Positions 1-10,481 of a stretch of DNA of 64,000 nucleotides are shown in pieces; the first letter of the stretch is position 1; each line of letters begins with the position of its first letter. The notes under the pieces were generated by a model. The model did not search any database, was not told the origin of the DNA, and worked only from the letters and a program-made list of their open reading frames with translations. The translations under genes and the position numbers were made by a program. Source of the stretch: Ustulina deusta (Eukaryota; Ascomycota; Sordariomycetes; Xylariales; Xylariaceae); NCBI GenBank assembly GCA_023159155.1, contig JAJNNX010000018.1, positions 372,001-436,000 of the forward strand. Reading direction: 5' to 3'.

Positions 1-1569
1 TGAAGGAGACCAACTAATCGGTCCAACAAGGGATAACATATATCCAACAATACATATATGTGAATATGGATATCGCTATAACCATGCCGCCGTTAGCTCA
101 CCGTCATCGTGACTTTATATAAATTGCTAGTAATATTTTTCTCTCCATTCTCCGTTCTTAGGTCTTTGATTTCCCGCTCGTATTCTCAGCACTCCTTTAT
201 AATTATGGTCCCAGCACGAATGATCCCATCGTTTCAATTCTTTCCAGCCGAAGTCCGCCAGATGGCTTAGAATGTTTTACTCTAGGTTATAGCGTGGTAA
301 AGTTGACTATAACAATGGCAGGATCACTGTGAGGCGTCCTACAGAATAGAGGTTTTGAGGATAAGGGTAAATCTATTGACTGATTGATTCTTGCCCCCTT
401 CGCGATCTAGAGCGGTCAAAACTAGATCTATTGTACAGCTTATGCCGATTCGAATTTGCAGATAACACAAAAAAAGAAGTTTCTTTTTTGATAACGCCTT
501 ATTTTAGTCACCTATAGCATGGTCTTTTCGTCATATATGTTTTCTCTTGTTATAGATGTAGACCTCTGATTATTGGTAACTTCGCTAGATACCAAAGTCG
601 TCGTATTCGTCTTGGCTTGGAGCCTTATGACGGGCTAAAAGATTATTCCCGACAGTCACTTGGGTACTGCACCAACTGATGCACGGTCTCATGGAAGGCC
701 GCGCTATTTGTCTCCGCCAATTTCTAGATATTCTCGAGTTGGAGATGAAAAGTAGCTTCCTGTTAGCTTTGGCTCTGATCACTCATATCCCCGAGAAGGG
801 TGTGGTATCGTGACCCATGGCTTGAATGTTGAAAATGATCAAAGCTAGAAACATTCGTCAGAACCCATATGTATTCCAGGCGTATTGTGGCCCTACCATC
901 GTCTCAACGTACCAAACAAGGGTTAGCGCAGCAAGTTAGAACTAACGCACATCTCGACATCATCATCTTAAAGCGGCAACTGGACGAGTCGTCGGCGGGG
1001 TGATGAGGACGAAGCATGAGAATCAAAGTGATATCGCGCCGCTCTGATTTCGTAAGGAAGCAAGGGTGTCAGATTTATGACGTGACACGGTCCAGATCTA
1101 AGCAGAACCAAGCTAGTTGCCACAAAACAGAACTGCAGCACCATACCGCAACACTACTAGCAAAAGTAGAACGTAGTTAAGCCGGCCGCTTGACCTGTCT
1201 GCAGCTATTATATACGTACTGCGACACTAACGGATGAAATGGCCGCTCAACGGGAAGACAGGCAGGCAGACAATCGCCCTAGCAGAGGTAATAGAACTTG
1301 TTAGAACATGGACAATTTACATGGCTTCAATCAAGTGGTTTGGTGACTTGATCGGGAGATTTATTCGACTTTAAAGACCTTGGGCCGTCCGCGTTGCTGG
1401 AATGAAGGGGAGAAGGAGAGCTCGACAAGTACAACCTTCCACATTTTACTATATCGAGAATTCTCCAAGCCCTTGTTACAAGAGTGCCGGCCTATATCTC
1501 CCACTCGCCGTATGCCAGGTCCCTATCTAGATGCGCGCCATGCTCGTGTGTATGGATCGTGGCCTTTCT
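1..1569. other. Intergenic, no gene recognised
   Basis: Only short open frames occur here and none resembles a known protein. The sequence is AT-rich with no obvious repeat array or RNA gene. The last part, up to about 1569, is the 3' flank of the zinc-finger/coiled-coil gene on the minus strand. Confidence 0.6.
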
Positions 1570-4289
1570 TTATAAACCCTTGGCCTTTTTACCTTGTATT
1601 ATTGCTGAGACTTCGTTCTCGTCGAGACCGGCTTTGAGCAACTCTTCCTGGAGGCGCTGCTCATACTCGCGGCTACGCTTTTCGGCCTCTTCTTTTTCCT
1701 TTAGGTCGCGCTCAGCTTCTTCTTTATATTTCTCAATAGCCTCTTTAGCCTCCCTCTCGCGGTTCTCCATTTCGGCGAGGGCGGCTTCCTCCTCCCACAA
1801 ACGATCAAGCTCTATCCTCTGCTTAATACGGTACTCTAGCTCTTCGCGCTCCGACTTCTCACGAATAGCGTCGAGCTCCTTCCTGGCCTCGCGCAGCTCG
1901 TGCTCCTCGCGCGCGGTCCGATCGCGACGCTTCTCATCTTGTTCAATCTTGGCGGCGAGTTTAAGTTCTTCAAGTTCCTTTTTCTCACGCTCAAGCTCGG
2001 ATTCCTTCCGAGCGGCTTCTCGTTCGCGTGAGATGCTAGGTAAGGCGAGAGAATTGTGCTGATCGTGGGATGTACGGCTATCCTCTTCATCAGATTCAGA
2101 GTCGTGCGGGACGCCATCGGTGATGATGATGTGGGTGGAGGGGGGGAAGCGTTCGGCTATGGGCGCCGCAGGGGCTGGCTCCTCCGGCGAATCTGGGGGG
2201 TGTACAACCCCAAGTTCCTGCTCGGCATCATCAAGTTTATCGACAAATCCACGGTCCCGCATGTTAGATCCTTCCGCCCGCACGCGGCCTACACTAGGTA
2301 TTAGCAAAGGAGGACTTAGACGATCAGACACCTAGATTCGCGGGGGAGCCGCCCCCTCTGCTGCCCACAGCCAAACCGGTCACCATCGAACGAGAGATCA
2401 TCACTCACTATCGAAATATCGACTATGGCGAATTTCAGCTTCGCGAACTCTAATCTCAACATCATCGCTTTCATCGGCGGACCGCTCACTATCCTGCCCC
2501 TCTGCCTCATTGTCGACAATCTCTGTTTCATGTACTTCGTGAATTCCGATAATAGATGAAGGAGGTGAGGCTATTGGCGAGTAGGGGCTGTCGCCACTCA
2601 TTGCTTCGGGTACTTCGTGAATTCCGATAATAGGTGTGCGCGGTGAGGCTATTGGCGAGTGGGAGCTGTCGCCACTCATTGCTTCGGGTACTTCGTGAAT
2701 TCCGGTAATAGATACAGCCGGTGAGCCTAATGCCCAGGGGGAGATGCCGCCACTCATTGCTTCAGAATAGCTTCCGCTGTGTGTAGATATGGTTTCATGG
2801 TCTTCATTTGTTTCATCAGGCTCGTCGTCGTCGTCGTCGTCGTCGTCGTCTTCAATTTTCGGAAGGGCAAAAAGGGCCAAATCGACCTGATGGCGACCCA
2901 CGTGCCGCTGGTATTGCTGAACTGACTCCAAGGCATCTTGGCAAAGGGGACACTCGACAGGCGAGGATGGAGATATTGATCGAGTTCGACCGCATCTTGC
3001 AATCATCGCATCGAGCTCCATGTCCGTTTTGGATCCGTGGATCCTGGTAATATGCTGGCGTAAGTTTGTTTCAGTTGTGCCATCCAATCCGCACTGATAT
3101 GGACATGCCCAACTTTTCCAATGCTTCTGGAACATGTGGTCCATCCACTCGTGGCGGCGACCGTATTCTCTACTAGCTGCTGTACAGTCTTCGGCCAAAC
3201 AAATATATGGCCGTAGGTCGCGCAGAACGTGTTTCCTGTCTTTATAAGCACCTGTCCAACCTAGCAAGTGAATTTATCATAGCGCACTTACTTCCATTGA
3301 TATGTACTACTCACTGAGATCAGCATGAAACAGAATGGGCACTCAAACGGACCATCGTAGGCTCTTTTCGGTAAAGGCGGTATCCTTAGACGGTCAGACT
3401 CTGGAGCAGTGGTAGCGAAAGAGGTTTGAGAGAAACCTGTGTCGGAACGTTCATCTTCGTCGAGTTCTCCAAATACTGGTGTAGCTCCAGGGCCTCTCAT
3501 TGCTATAGGAATAGATGATGCGACTGTGCTCTGCGCACCGGCTTCAGACCGTCCGGAATCAAACAACCCGCGAGCCAATTTCTCATGATGTGATTCCCGG
3601 TATCTGAAATACTGTCGCCTCTGGGATAATGCTTGACCCAACCTTATGATCAAGGTTTGACTCGCACTTGGGAACTTGGCTTCCACATGGGCTTTATCGT
3701 TTGCTTCGAGGTAGTGGACCTTTGCGTATTCAGTCGACATGAAGCGGTCGTGTGGCGCAGGATTGCGGAGCGATATCGAAAGTCGTAGCAAATTGCCAAC
3801 GACGTCGGTAATTTCTTTCGTCAACTGGCCTAATTCCGAGTTGAATTCGAAATCTTCGTTCATGAGCAGATCCTTGAGCTCCTCGTCAAGTTCATCCGCT
3901 TCCCCCAAGTCCTGATCCCACGGGAGTGTTTCTCCGGATAGGATTGCATGCACTGGACCCCGTCAGAGATTGGTTTACATCTCGGAAGTGATTCGTATCA
4001 GACCTTCATTCAACGAGGCAATTAAATCGCCAAGCAGCCTCATTACCTGAGTGTGGAGGTGAGACGAGTCTCGGAGACGATAATCTAAAGAACTCCGTCC
4101 GGTTCGATGCGCCCCTATATTGCCGGCCCATAGCTTGAACTTGGACAGTTGGTCGCCTATCGTTCGCACCCAGACAAATTGAGAGTCGCCAGGCTCTGCT
4201 TGGGTCTCAACTGTATCAATTGCTTCAAATGCGGCCAAACTCTTCGCAACGCGGTTTGCGATAGACTCCGTGGCCGGCTCGGAGGCCAT
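1570..4289 (-). CDS. acuF-like C2H2 zinc-finger protein with coiled-coil C-terminus
   Basis: Four exons on the minus strand, approximately 4289-4004, 3952-3308, 3251-2409 and 2288-1570, about 830 residues. The intron at 3953-4003 joins the frames into the family motif LNEVHAILSGETLPWD. The intron at 3252-3307 restores the expected spacing between the CPFC pair and the following KHV. The third intron (2289-2408) is the least certain. The N-terminal about 95 residues match the Pezizomycotina family annotated as acuF-like C2H2 proteins (WAGNIGAHRTGRSSLDYRLRD). Three C2H2-type fingers follow (CPFC, CPYQC...H..H, CPLC...H...H), then a poly-Asp run, three 26-residue repeats and a long Glu/Lys/Arg coiled coil. 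The ATG at 4289 is chosen because the open frame upstream of it starts only with TTG. In relatives I remember a further conserved C-terminal stretch after the coiled coil; here the frame stops right after GKKAKGL. A nuclear regulatory role is inferred only; no target is known. Confidence 0.75.
2533..2766 (-). repeat. Three 78-bp in-frame tandem repeats
   Basis: The same 16-bp string (tacttcgtgaattccg) begins at 2533, 2611 and 2689, a spacing of exactly 78 bp. This gives three 26-residue protein repeats of the form EAMSG...SP...IIGIHEVP inside the zinc-finger gene. The period is a multiple of three, so copy-number change would keep the frame. Confidence 0.9.
2822..2853 (-). repeat. (GTC)n microsatellite encoding poly-Asp
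   Basis: An uninterrupted GTC/GAC triplet run encodes about nine consecutive aspartates between the third zinc finger and the 26-residue repeats of the C2H2 gene. Confidence 0.9.
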
Positions 4290-4687
4290 TTCTACATCCG
4301 AAGCGCGAATCAACTTATTCGAGAATCAAGAAAGGACTCTTCTATAGCCTATGTTGGCGGGTTTGAATGAGATGTTTGGCAGGCTTCGATGCGAACTGAC
4401 TTTGCAGCGCGGTTAAGTCGCCTACAAGGAATCAGGCTCACCCCTCATGGGCTTACATGATTACGTCGGCGTAGTAGGTAGGGTTACAGTGCATGACTCC
4501 GCTCAGCTCGCTTACGGTCTACTTTGCCGTAATGAGTTTTCAGCCGCAGAACCCCTCCGCTTTCCAAGGAACCCTTCTTTTTATCTGTTCCTACCTCGTT
4601 ATTGATACATAGCGTCGGAGTATAGAGCTCTTTTGTGGTAGGGGTTTCGCACCGGCTGTGCAAGAGTCGCACGTTGAAGCCGTCAGA
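4290..4687. promoter_or_regulatory. Divergent promoter region
   Basis: About 400 bp separate the start codons of the minus-strand C2H2 gene and the plus-strand DUF7580 gene, so both promoters must lie here. I see no canonical TATA box that I would defend. Confidence 0.4.
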
Positions 4688-6680
4688 ATGTCAGGCTTTG
4701 AAGTTGTCGGTATTGTCCTCGGTGCTATCCCCCTTCTCATCTCCGCTCTCGAGCACTATGAGCGTGGAATAAAAACGATACAGATAGTGCGGCGTCGCGC
4801 AAAGGTGATGCACTCGCTGGCCACAGCCCTCAGCACCGAGCAGACCATACTAAGGAACACCTGCGAGACCTTGCTGGGGGGAATCATAGACGCCAAAGAC
4901 ATGAAGCCTCTGCTTGCGGAACCTTTCGGGCCATTATGGCAGGACCCCGACACTAAGGCCCTTGTCGAGCGAAGGCTTGACCACACGCTGAAGGATTTCA
5001 AGGTGCTAGTACAATCTATGAAGGAGGCAGTCGAAGAGATAAGGTCCAAGCTAGGTCTTGGACCAGATTTTGAGGTCAGTCCCATTCTAGAATCCGAAAG
5101 CTTCAGATAGTAGAGAGCATGGGGTAGACGGTACTAGTATCTCAAGCCTCATCTGACAAAACAGGTGGGATGACTTTCCTGATTTTAGTGCTAAGAAGTT
5201 GAAACAGATTAAAATCGACGACGGGGCGATTGGTAAGCGGGACATGATCAAGATCGCTTTACAATTTTCCACTCACGAGGACTCCTTGAAAAGACTGGCT
5301 GATATCAATCAGAAACTTGATCTGATGATGACTGGTAACCTGCGAAATGAGCCCTATCGGAAGGTTCGTTCACAAGAGAAGCTGTTCAGCTTGTTACAAG
5401 CAGTATCGAGAAGTATCTATAACGCCTTGAGATCTAGCCTGTCTTGTACCTGTGCTCAATCGCACGGCGTAGGTTTCGGCCTCCCTACGCCAAGAATTAC
5501 AGGACGGGTGCAGGATGAAGAGGCGCTAGTTAAGCGACTGAATTTCCATCTTGTATTGGCCAATAATCCACAGGATGCTAAAGGGAAAACACATAGCAGC
5601 TGGGTGTGGGATGAACTTGTCCTCCGATTAGCAGAAGTTCCTATAGTGCATACAGCACCCGTGCTTCCTGCGGCTACCGATGTGGTGATAAAGAAGCCTA
5701 GGTTTGCGCACGTGAAATTTTTCGATGCTGATACGACTACACCCGTAGTGGGATACCCTTCGCGACTAGATAGGGGTGGATTGACGGCTGGTCGAGGATT
5801 TGATGCTTCCCATCAAACCATTACCGACCCCGTTGGGCACGTTTCGTCGCTTCCACCAGAGACTCGGCAACTTGTGCAAGTCAAGGACATTTGTCGCACA
5901 TTAAGCGGCAAGCGGCCAGATGTCAAATATCAGGACCCTTACGGGTACCTGCTTGATGAGACGACTCAAAATCGACGGAGATTTGAAGTGCTTCCCTTCA
6001 GATCTTCTTATGATAACGACGAGTGTATCACGGTCCACCTAAGGGACGTTTTCTCCCTGACGCATCGGCCCTCGCTCGCTCGAAAGTACCACATTGCCGC
6101 CACGGCAGCTTCTAGTGTATTATTCATGCACAACACGCTATGGATGCCCGGTACGCTTACGATAAAGGACGTGTTCCTCATCTCGCGCCATGGGAACGTG
6201 GATTTCGATGAGATTTACTTGGCAAAGAAGTCGCTTCACGACAAGGAGGGCTCGACAACAGCACCCAACCATGACCCCTCAAGCGAAGAAACAGGCGTGC
6301 CAATACTATACTACCTGGGTGTCTTTCTGGTGGAGGTTATGCTGTGGAAGCCAGTATACGAGTTTTGGAATGACGAAGGGGTTGACTTGAGCGATGTCCC
6401 GCTCGAAGACATATTCGACTATACGACTGCCAAAGGCTTTGCTAGGATCGAAGGGATACTAAAACGAATCGAGTGGATTGGCTCCCCTGAATTCAAGAAG
6501 GTCGTGGAGCACTGCATCAAATGTGATCTCAATGCCAGCAGCTTGTCTTTGGACAACGATGACTTCCGCCAAGCTGTTTACAGCGACATCGTGTTGCCAT
6601 TGCAAGACGCCGACCGACTTGCAGGTGGGAAGATGACTGCAGGAAAAAACAAACCTCTTACGCCTATCAAACAAACGTAA
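4688..6680 (+). CDS. DUF7580 domain protein
   Basis: The N-terminus MSGFEVVGIVLGAIPLLISA followed by LEHYERG is the hallmark start of the DUF7580 family, common in Pezizomycotina. The C-terminal half also fits, with the conserved end region CIKCDLNASSLSLDNDDFRQAVY and VVLPL-like ending. The family is often annotated as a kinase-like or prion-inhibition-related fold of unknown function. The first exon starts at ATG 4688, and the second open frame runs to 6680. The frames are best joined by an intron from about 5075 (GAG|GTCAGT) to about 5195, giving about 623 residues. An alternative acceptor at 5165 (CTGAC...ACAG) with the only phase-compatible donor creates a TAG, so the junction is uncertain and an expressed copy should be checked. 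It diverges from the C2H2 gene. No enzymatic activity is claimed. Confidence 0.8.
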
Positions 6681-7349
6681 GGCAAAGAAGGATTGCTGTA
6701 TAGTTTCGGAACCTATTGTTAGTTGTTGGCATAGGCTTTTAGCAGCACAACTCCAGAACAGATCGGTAGGCCCAGGGCGTTGAAGAAGGGGGATGGGGTA
6801 TGGACGAAGCAGAGACGGTATCGTCCGGAGCAGGACGGGCGAGTAGGGTGTTCCGAGAGTTCGACGGTGCTCTGGGCAAAACCGAACAGCGGCGGCTGGG
6901 ACGGAGGGCGGTCGGCAGAGACCTTCGTACCGAGTGTTCCATATTGCAAAAAAATGTTTATATATGAAGTCGCTCTAGCTATTGTAGGAAAGGTACGGGG
7001 ACAGTGTATAAGAATCTGACCTACCTAACAAGGGGCAATTCTCCACCTAATTCAATAACAGCATACCTGTGATGAGCAGACTACCTCCCGACTTCTATAG
7101 GTAAGGTAGTAGGAACGGAATAGGGGGTCTGGTTGTGGCTTAGGCCACCAGCCCCAGGGACGTGGCATAGCCACACACCCATGCCCCGGAGTGGAGCCGC
7201 GCATAGGCTAGGTAGCGGTATCTTAGCGGTATCTCAGCATTCGCACCAATCACATCTGCACATTCATCATTTTGCCACACTACTGCAAAGCAAACCATAC
7301 ATAAATCCACTCTGCACGACAGCAATCATCAATCAACTCATCAGAGAAA
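6681..7349. other. Intergenic
   Basis: 3' flank of the DUF7580 gene and 5' flank of the tRNA. Short overlapping open frames on both strands show no recognisable motif. Confidence 0.6.
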
Positions 7350-7459
7350 GGCAACGTGGCTGAGTGGTTAAAGCGTATGACTAGAAATGCATCTAAGCAT
7401 TATATGCATCTAGAGATCATATCCCTTCGGGGTCACAGGTTCGAGTCCTGTCGTTGTCG
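7350..7459 (+). tRNA. tRNA-Ser: tRNA-Ser(AGA) with intron
   Basis: The acceptor arms GGCAACG and CGTTGTC pair with one G-U, and G7459 is the discriminator base. The D arm (TGGCTGAGTGGTTAAAGC), the long variable arm (CCCTTCGGGG) typical of class II tRNAs and the T arm (ACAGGTTCGAGTCCTGT) are all clear. The anticodon stem TATGA/TCATA closes a loop with anticodon AGA at 7383-7385. A 29-nt intron (7387-7415) lies directly after the base 3' of the anticodon, the canonical nuclear position. Mature sequence is 81 nt plus CCA. Candidate Pol III terminator T runs lie downstream at about 7502 and 7529-7540. Confidence 0.95.
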
Positions 7460-8203
7460 GCCAACTGTCGGACAAACAATAACAGCAAGTCCTGACTTTA
7501 TCTTTTTGGTCCTGCACAATGTTAGGCCCTTTTTTTTTTCTTATTCTTAGCTATTACCAAGCTCATTTGTTTCCCCAACTCTCTGCAATATGACAGGTCA
7601 TGTTAGGGCTAAGGTTCTCCATCGGTTATACGGGACTTTTGTAATATCTACTGAGCCTAATGTTTTATAAAATCACCGGACAACAACCTAGAAAGACACC
7701 CAAGTCATTATTCTTTTTTAAATCGCATGAAGGAATATAATCATAACACGAGATGTATAGTGACCTCGAGAGAGCAAGCCCAAGGAGAGATATCTCAGAA
7801 GCGGCAAGACCTGCGCGAAGCGCGCCGCTGCTGTACGCATCGAGGAAGCGGCGAATACTCAGTAGGTAATTAATACACCCAGCATTGAGCAAGATCGTAA
7901 TGTAACAGATGCGGTATAGAAAAGATGCTATAAAGCGCATCGCTTACTTAAAGTGAGGCCAGTCATTGTGCCGCTCATGAACTCGAAGGATAATCAGATT
8001 GAATCGAAAATCGACGATGCGGGGACTTCCGTTCGGCCCTAACATGAATGCGCCCTTCCACGACATGGCCGAAGCTCGGTCCCAGAACGAGAATATATTT
8101 CAGCGAATCTAGCTCACTAGCTAGAACTTGTCAAGCATACCTGAAGAGGCCAACAGTCGTTGATACTCCAAGTCTTCCGTCGCACCTCTGACAACCAAGC
8201 GCG
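7460..8203. other. Intergenic
   Basis: T-rich stretch at about 7527-7545 after the tRNA, then unremarkable sequence. No supported gene. Confidence 0.6.
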
Positions 8204-9318
8204 ATGACCCCGTCGCAAACCCATTGGGTCATCGTCGCATTGGAGACGTTCTTCTGTCCCCTACCCAATTTCACTCTTCCCGCACCTCACACCTGCGAAT
8301 TCCGGAACTACGAGCGAACGAGACCGGACCAGATAGCGGAGAGGATCCGGGATGCCGATGTCGTGATTCTGACGATCCTGCCGTTGACGGCCGAGGTCCT
8401 GAGTGCGGAGGCAACTCCGCATCTGAAGAGTACGAAGACCTGCCCTATCTACCTGCTGAATGGCTTCCGCACCACCCACACAGCATTCGAAAGAGATGTT
8501 TAACGTAGACCACAACTCCTGCTGACCGCGAACCTCATGCAGTGGTATCTGTGATCGCCTCAGGCACAGACACCGTGGACCTCGCAGCGTGTCGAGCGCG
8601 AGGCATCGTCGTGGGCAACACGCCGCATTGCAACGTCACCACGGTGACGGAGCACGTGCTGGCGCTGTACTTCGCAACGCGCCGCTCCATCATGCTGACG
8701 CATTCGCTCACGCGCGCAGGCGACTGGGCGGCCAAGGGCTCGCAGCAGAGCACTATGGACGGCCCCGACGACAAGCCGCCGTGCACGTGCCGCGACGAGG
8801 TCCTCGGGATCATCGGGTACGGTGCAATCGGGAGGAACGTCGAGGTGACGGCCAAAGTGCTGGGTATGAAGACCCTCGTGGCCGGGCGCAAGGGCGCGTC
8901 GGCGCCAGAGGGCCGCGTCCCGTTCGAAACGGCCATCCGCGAGTCCTCGGTCTTGATCGTGTGTCTCCCGCGTTCGCCCGAGACGCTTAACCTCATCTCC
9001 TCGGCGGAACTCAGCCTGATGAAGCCGTACGCCTTGCTGATCAACGTGTCGCGGGGTGGGATCGTGGACGAGAAGGCCCTCGTCGCTGCGCTGAGGGAAG
9101 GCAAGATCGCGGGCGCCGGCACCGATGTGTACTCTCAGGAGCCGGCGGAACCGGCTAGCAACGTCTTGCTTGCTGCGGACACGGCGGACCTCAATTTAGT
9201 GACGACGCCGCATGTGGCCTGGTACTCGGAGGAAAGCTTTGATAATTATAGCCGCACGTGTACAGCCAACGTGGCCGGGTTTGTGACGGCCGGGGAGCCT
9301 GAGTACCGGGTTTGCTAG
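8204..9318 (+). CDS. D-isomer-specific 2-hydroxyacid dehydrogenase
   Basis: Two exons, 8204-8429 and 8543-9318. The 113-nt intron (GTACGA...CATGCAG) splices to read HLKMVSVIASGTD, the conserved family junction, giving 333 residues, a normal length. The NAD-binding Rossmann motif GYGAIG is at residues 167-172. The catalytic triad of the family is visible as Arg246 (INVSRGG), Glu275 (VYSQEP) and His299 (TPHVAW). The predicted reaction is NAD(P)H-dependent interconversion of a 2-oxo acid and a D-2-hydroxy acid; the substrate (glyoxylate, hydroxypyruvate or other) cannot be read from the sequence. The second exon is markedly GC-richer than the flanks. No targeting signal is obvious, so a cytosolic location is assumed. 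It stands alone, with no co-oriented neighbour closer than the tRNA. Confidence 0.9.
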
Positions 9319-10481
9319 CATTGGACAGACTAGGGCGCGGAGAAAGGAGTGGACGCCACATACAATGTAACCTGGTCACTTGCTAAGCGTCCGATGATGA
9401 GACGTGTTATGACTTATCTAGACTTCAACGAGCCCTTTAGATTAGACCAATATCAATTTATTTAGGCAAGGTCGGAACGAAGTAATGTGATATAGTGGTG
9501 CTCTGATCCCGAGTGTTGTTACCTGCCTGTATACATTGACGCAAATCCCAGGCTCTAGCACTATCCTTAGTTAGGTATTTCTCCGGATTTCTGAGTGAAT
9601 GCGGGTGGATTCCATGTCAATTACCTACTCCATTCCATCCACAACGTCTGCTGTCCAACCAATTGCAATAACAAGTCCTAATACACAAGCTAGGTACTAA
9701 AACTATCCAGATATCTTGTGCTAAACCATAATTAGTATTACATGTAATGAGGGATTGGAGGCAGTGCACGACGTGGCTGCTAGCCCAAGGTTTGTTTGTT
9801 TCTTTGCCTGCCAGCTCTCTACTTCCCGATGCGTTGCATAATCGGCTGGATGTTATGCCCCGAGCGCCTACGAATGAAAGGTCTTAGTTTGTTCCTGTTT
9901 GCGGGTGTGAAACTAGATCGAGGGATCGTGTCGTCATTTCCAAGATGCCCCTGCACGGATAGGAACCAATCAAACCATGACATTTAGGAGAGGCGATCCT
10001 AAAACGGCAATGAACGACTTCGGTTCAGAACTAGGTGACGAAGGAAAGGAGCTACTCTTGCCACAGTCCGGGGTAGATTTAATTGTCCAACGTGCTCTGC
10101 AAAGCGGTGAATATGAGGACTCGCCGATTAGGTAGGTAGGTATGGTACGATAATGTACCTGGGTGGTCGAGTAGGGTCTACTTTACGCCCCTGTTGCAAA
10201 AAGCTGTTAAGGGCAGAATTAGGGGTATTATCGAGATCCATAGCTTGTGTATAGCCCAGTTCTCGAATAAAGTCCCCAATTAGTACCGCAATAAATTGGC
10301 TGGGAGAATACGGTTAGGCGGTGATCGTCGATGACTCTGCCAATGATCTACATGCCTTGCAAAGTATAGGGTTATTAAAAGCCAGTTGTGACCTCATGTG
10401 TCTCATGCCACCCTTTCCCACCTTTTGCATCACTAAACTAAATGACAACAACTCAATTACACGTGAACGCACCTTCTCGTC
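9319..10481. other. Intergenic
   Basis: No open frame resembles a protein. The sequence contains scattered TAGG/TACC motifs (for example around 10130-10145). It separates the dehydrogenase from the broken kelch gene. Confidence 0.6.
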
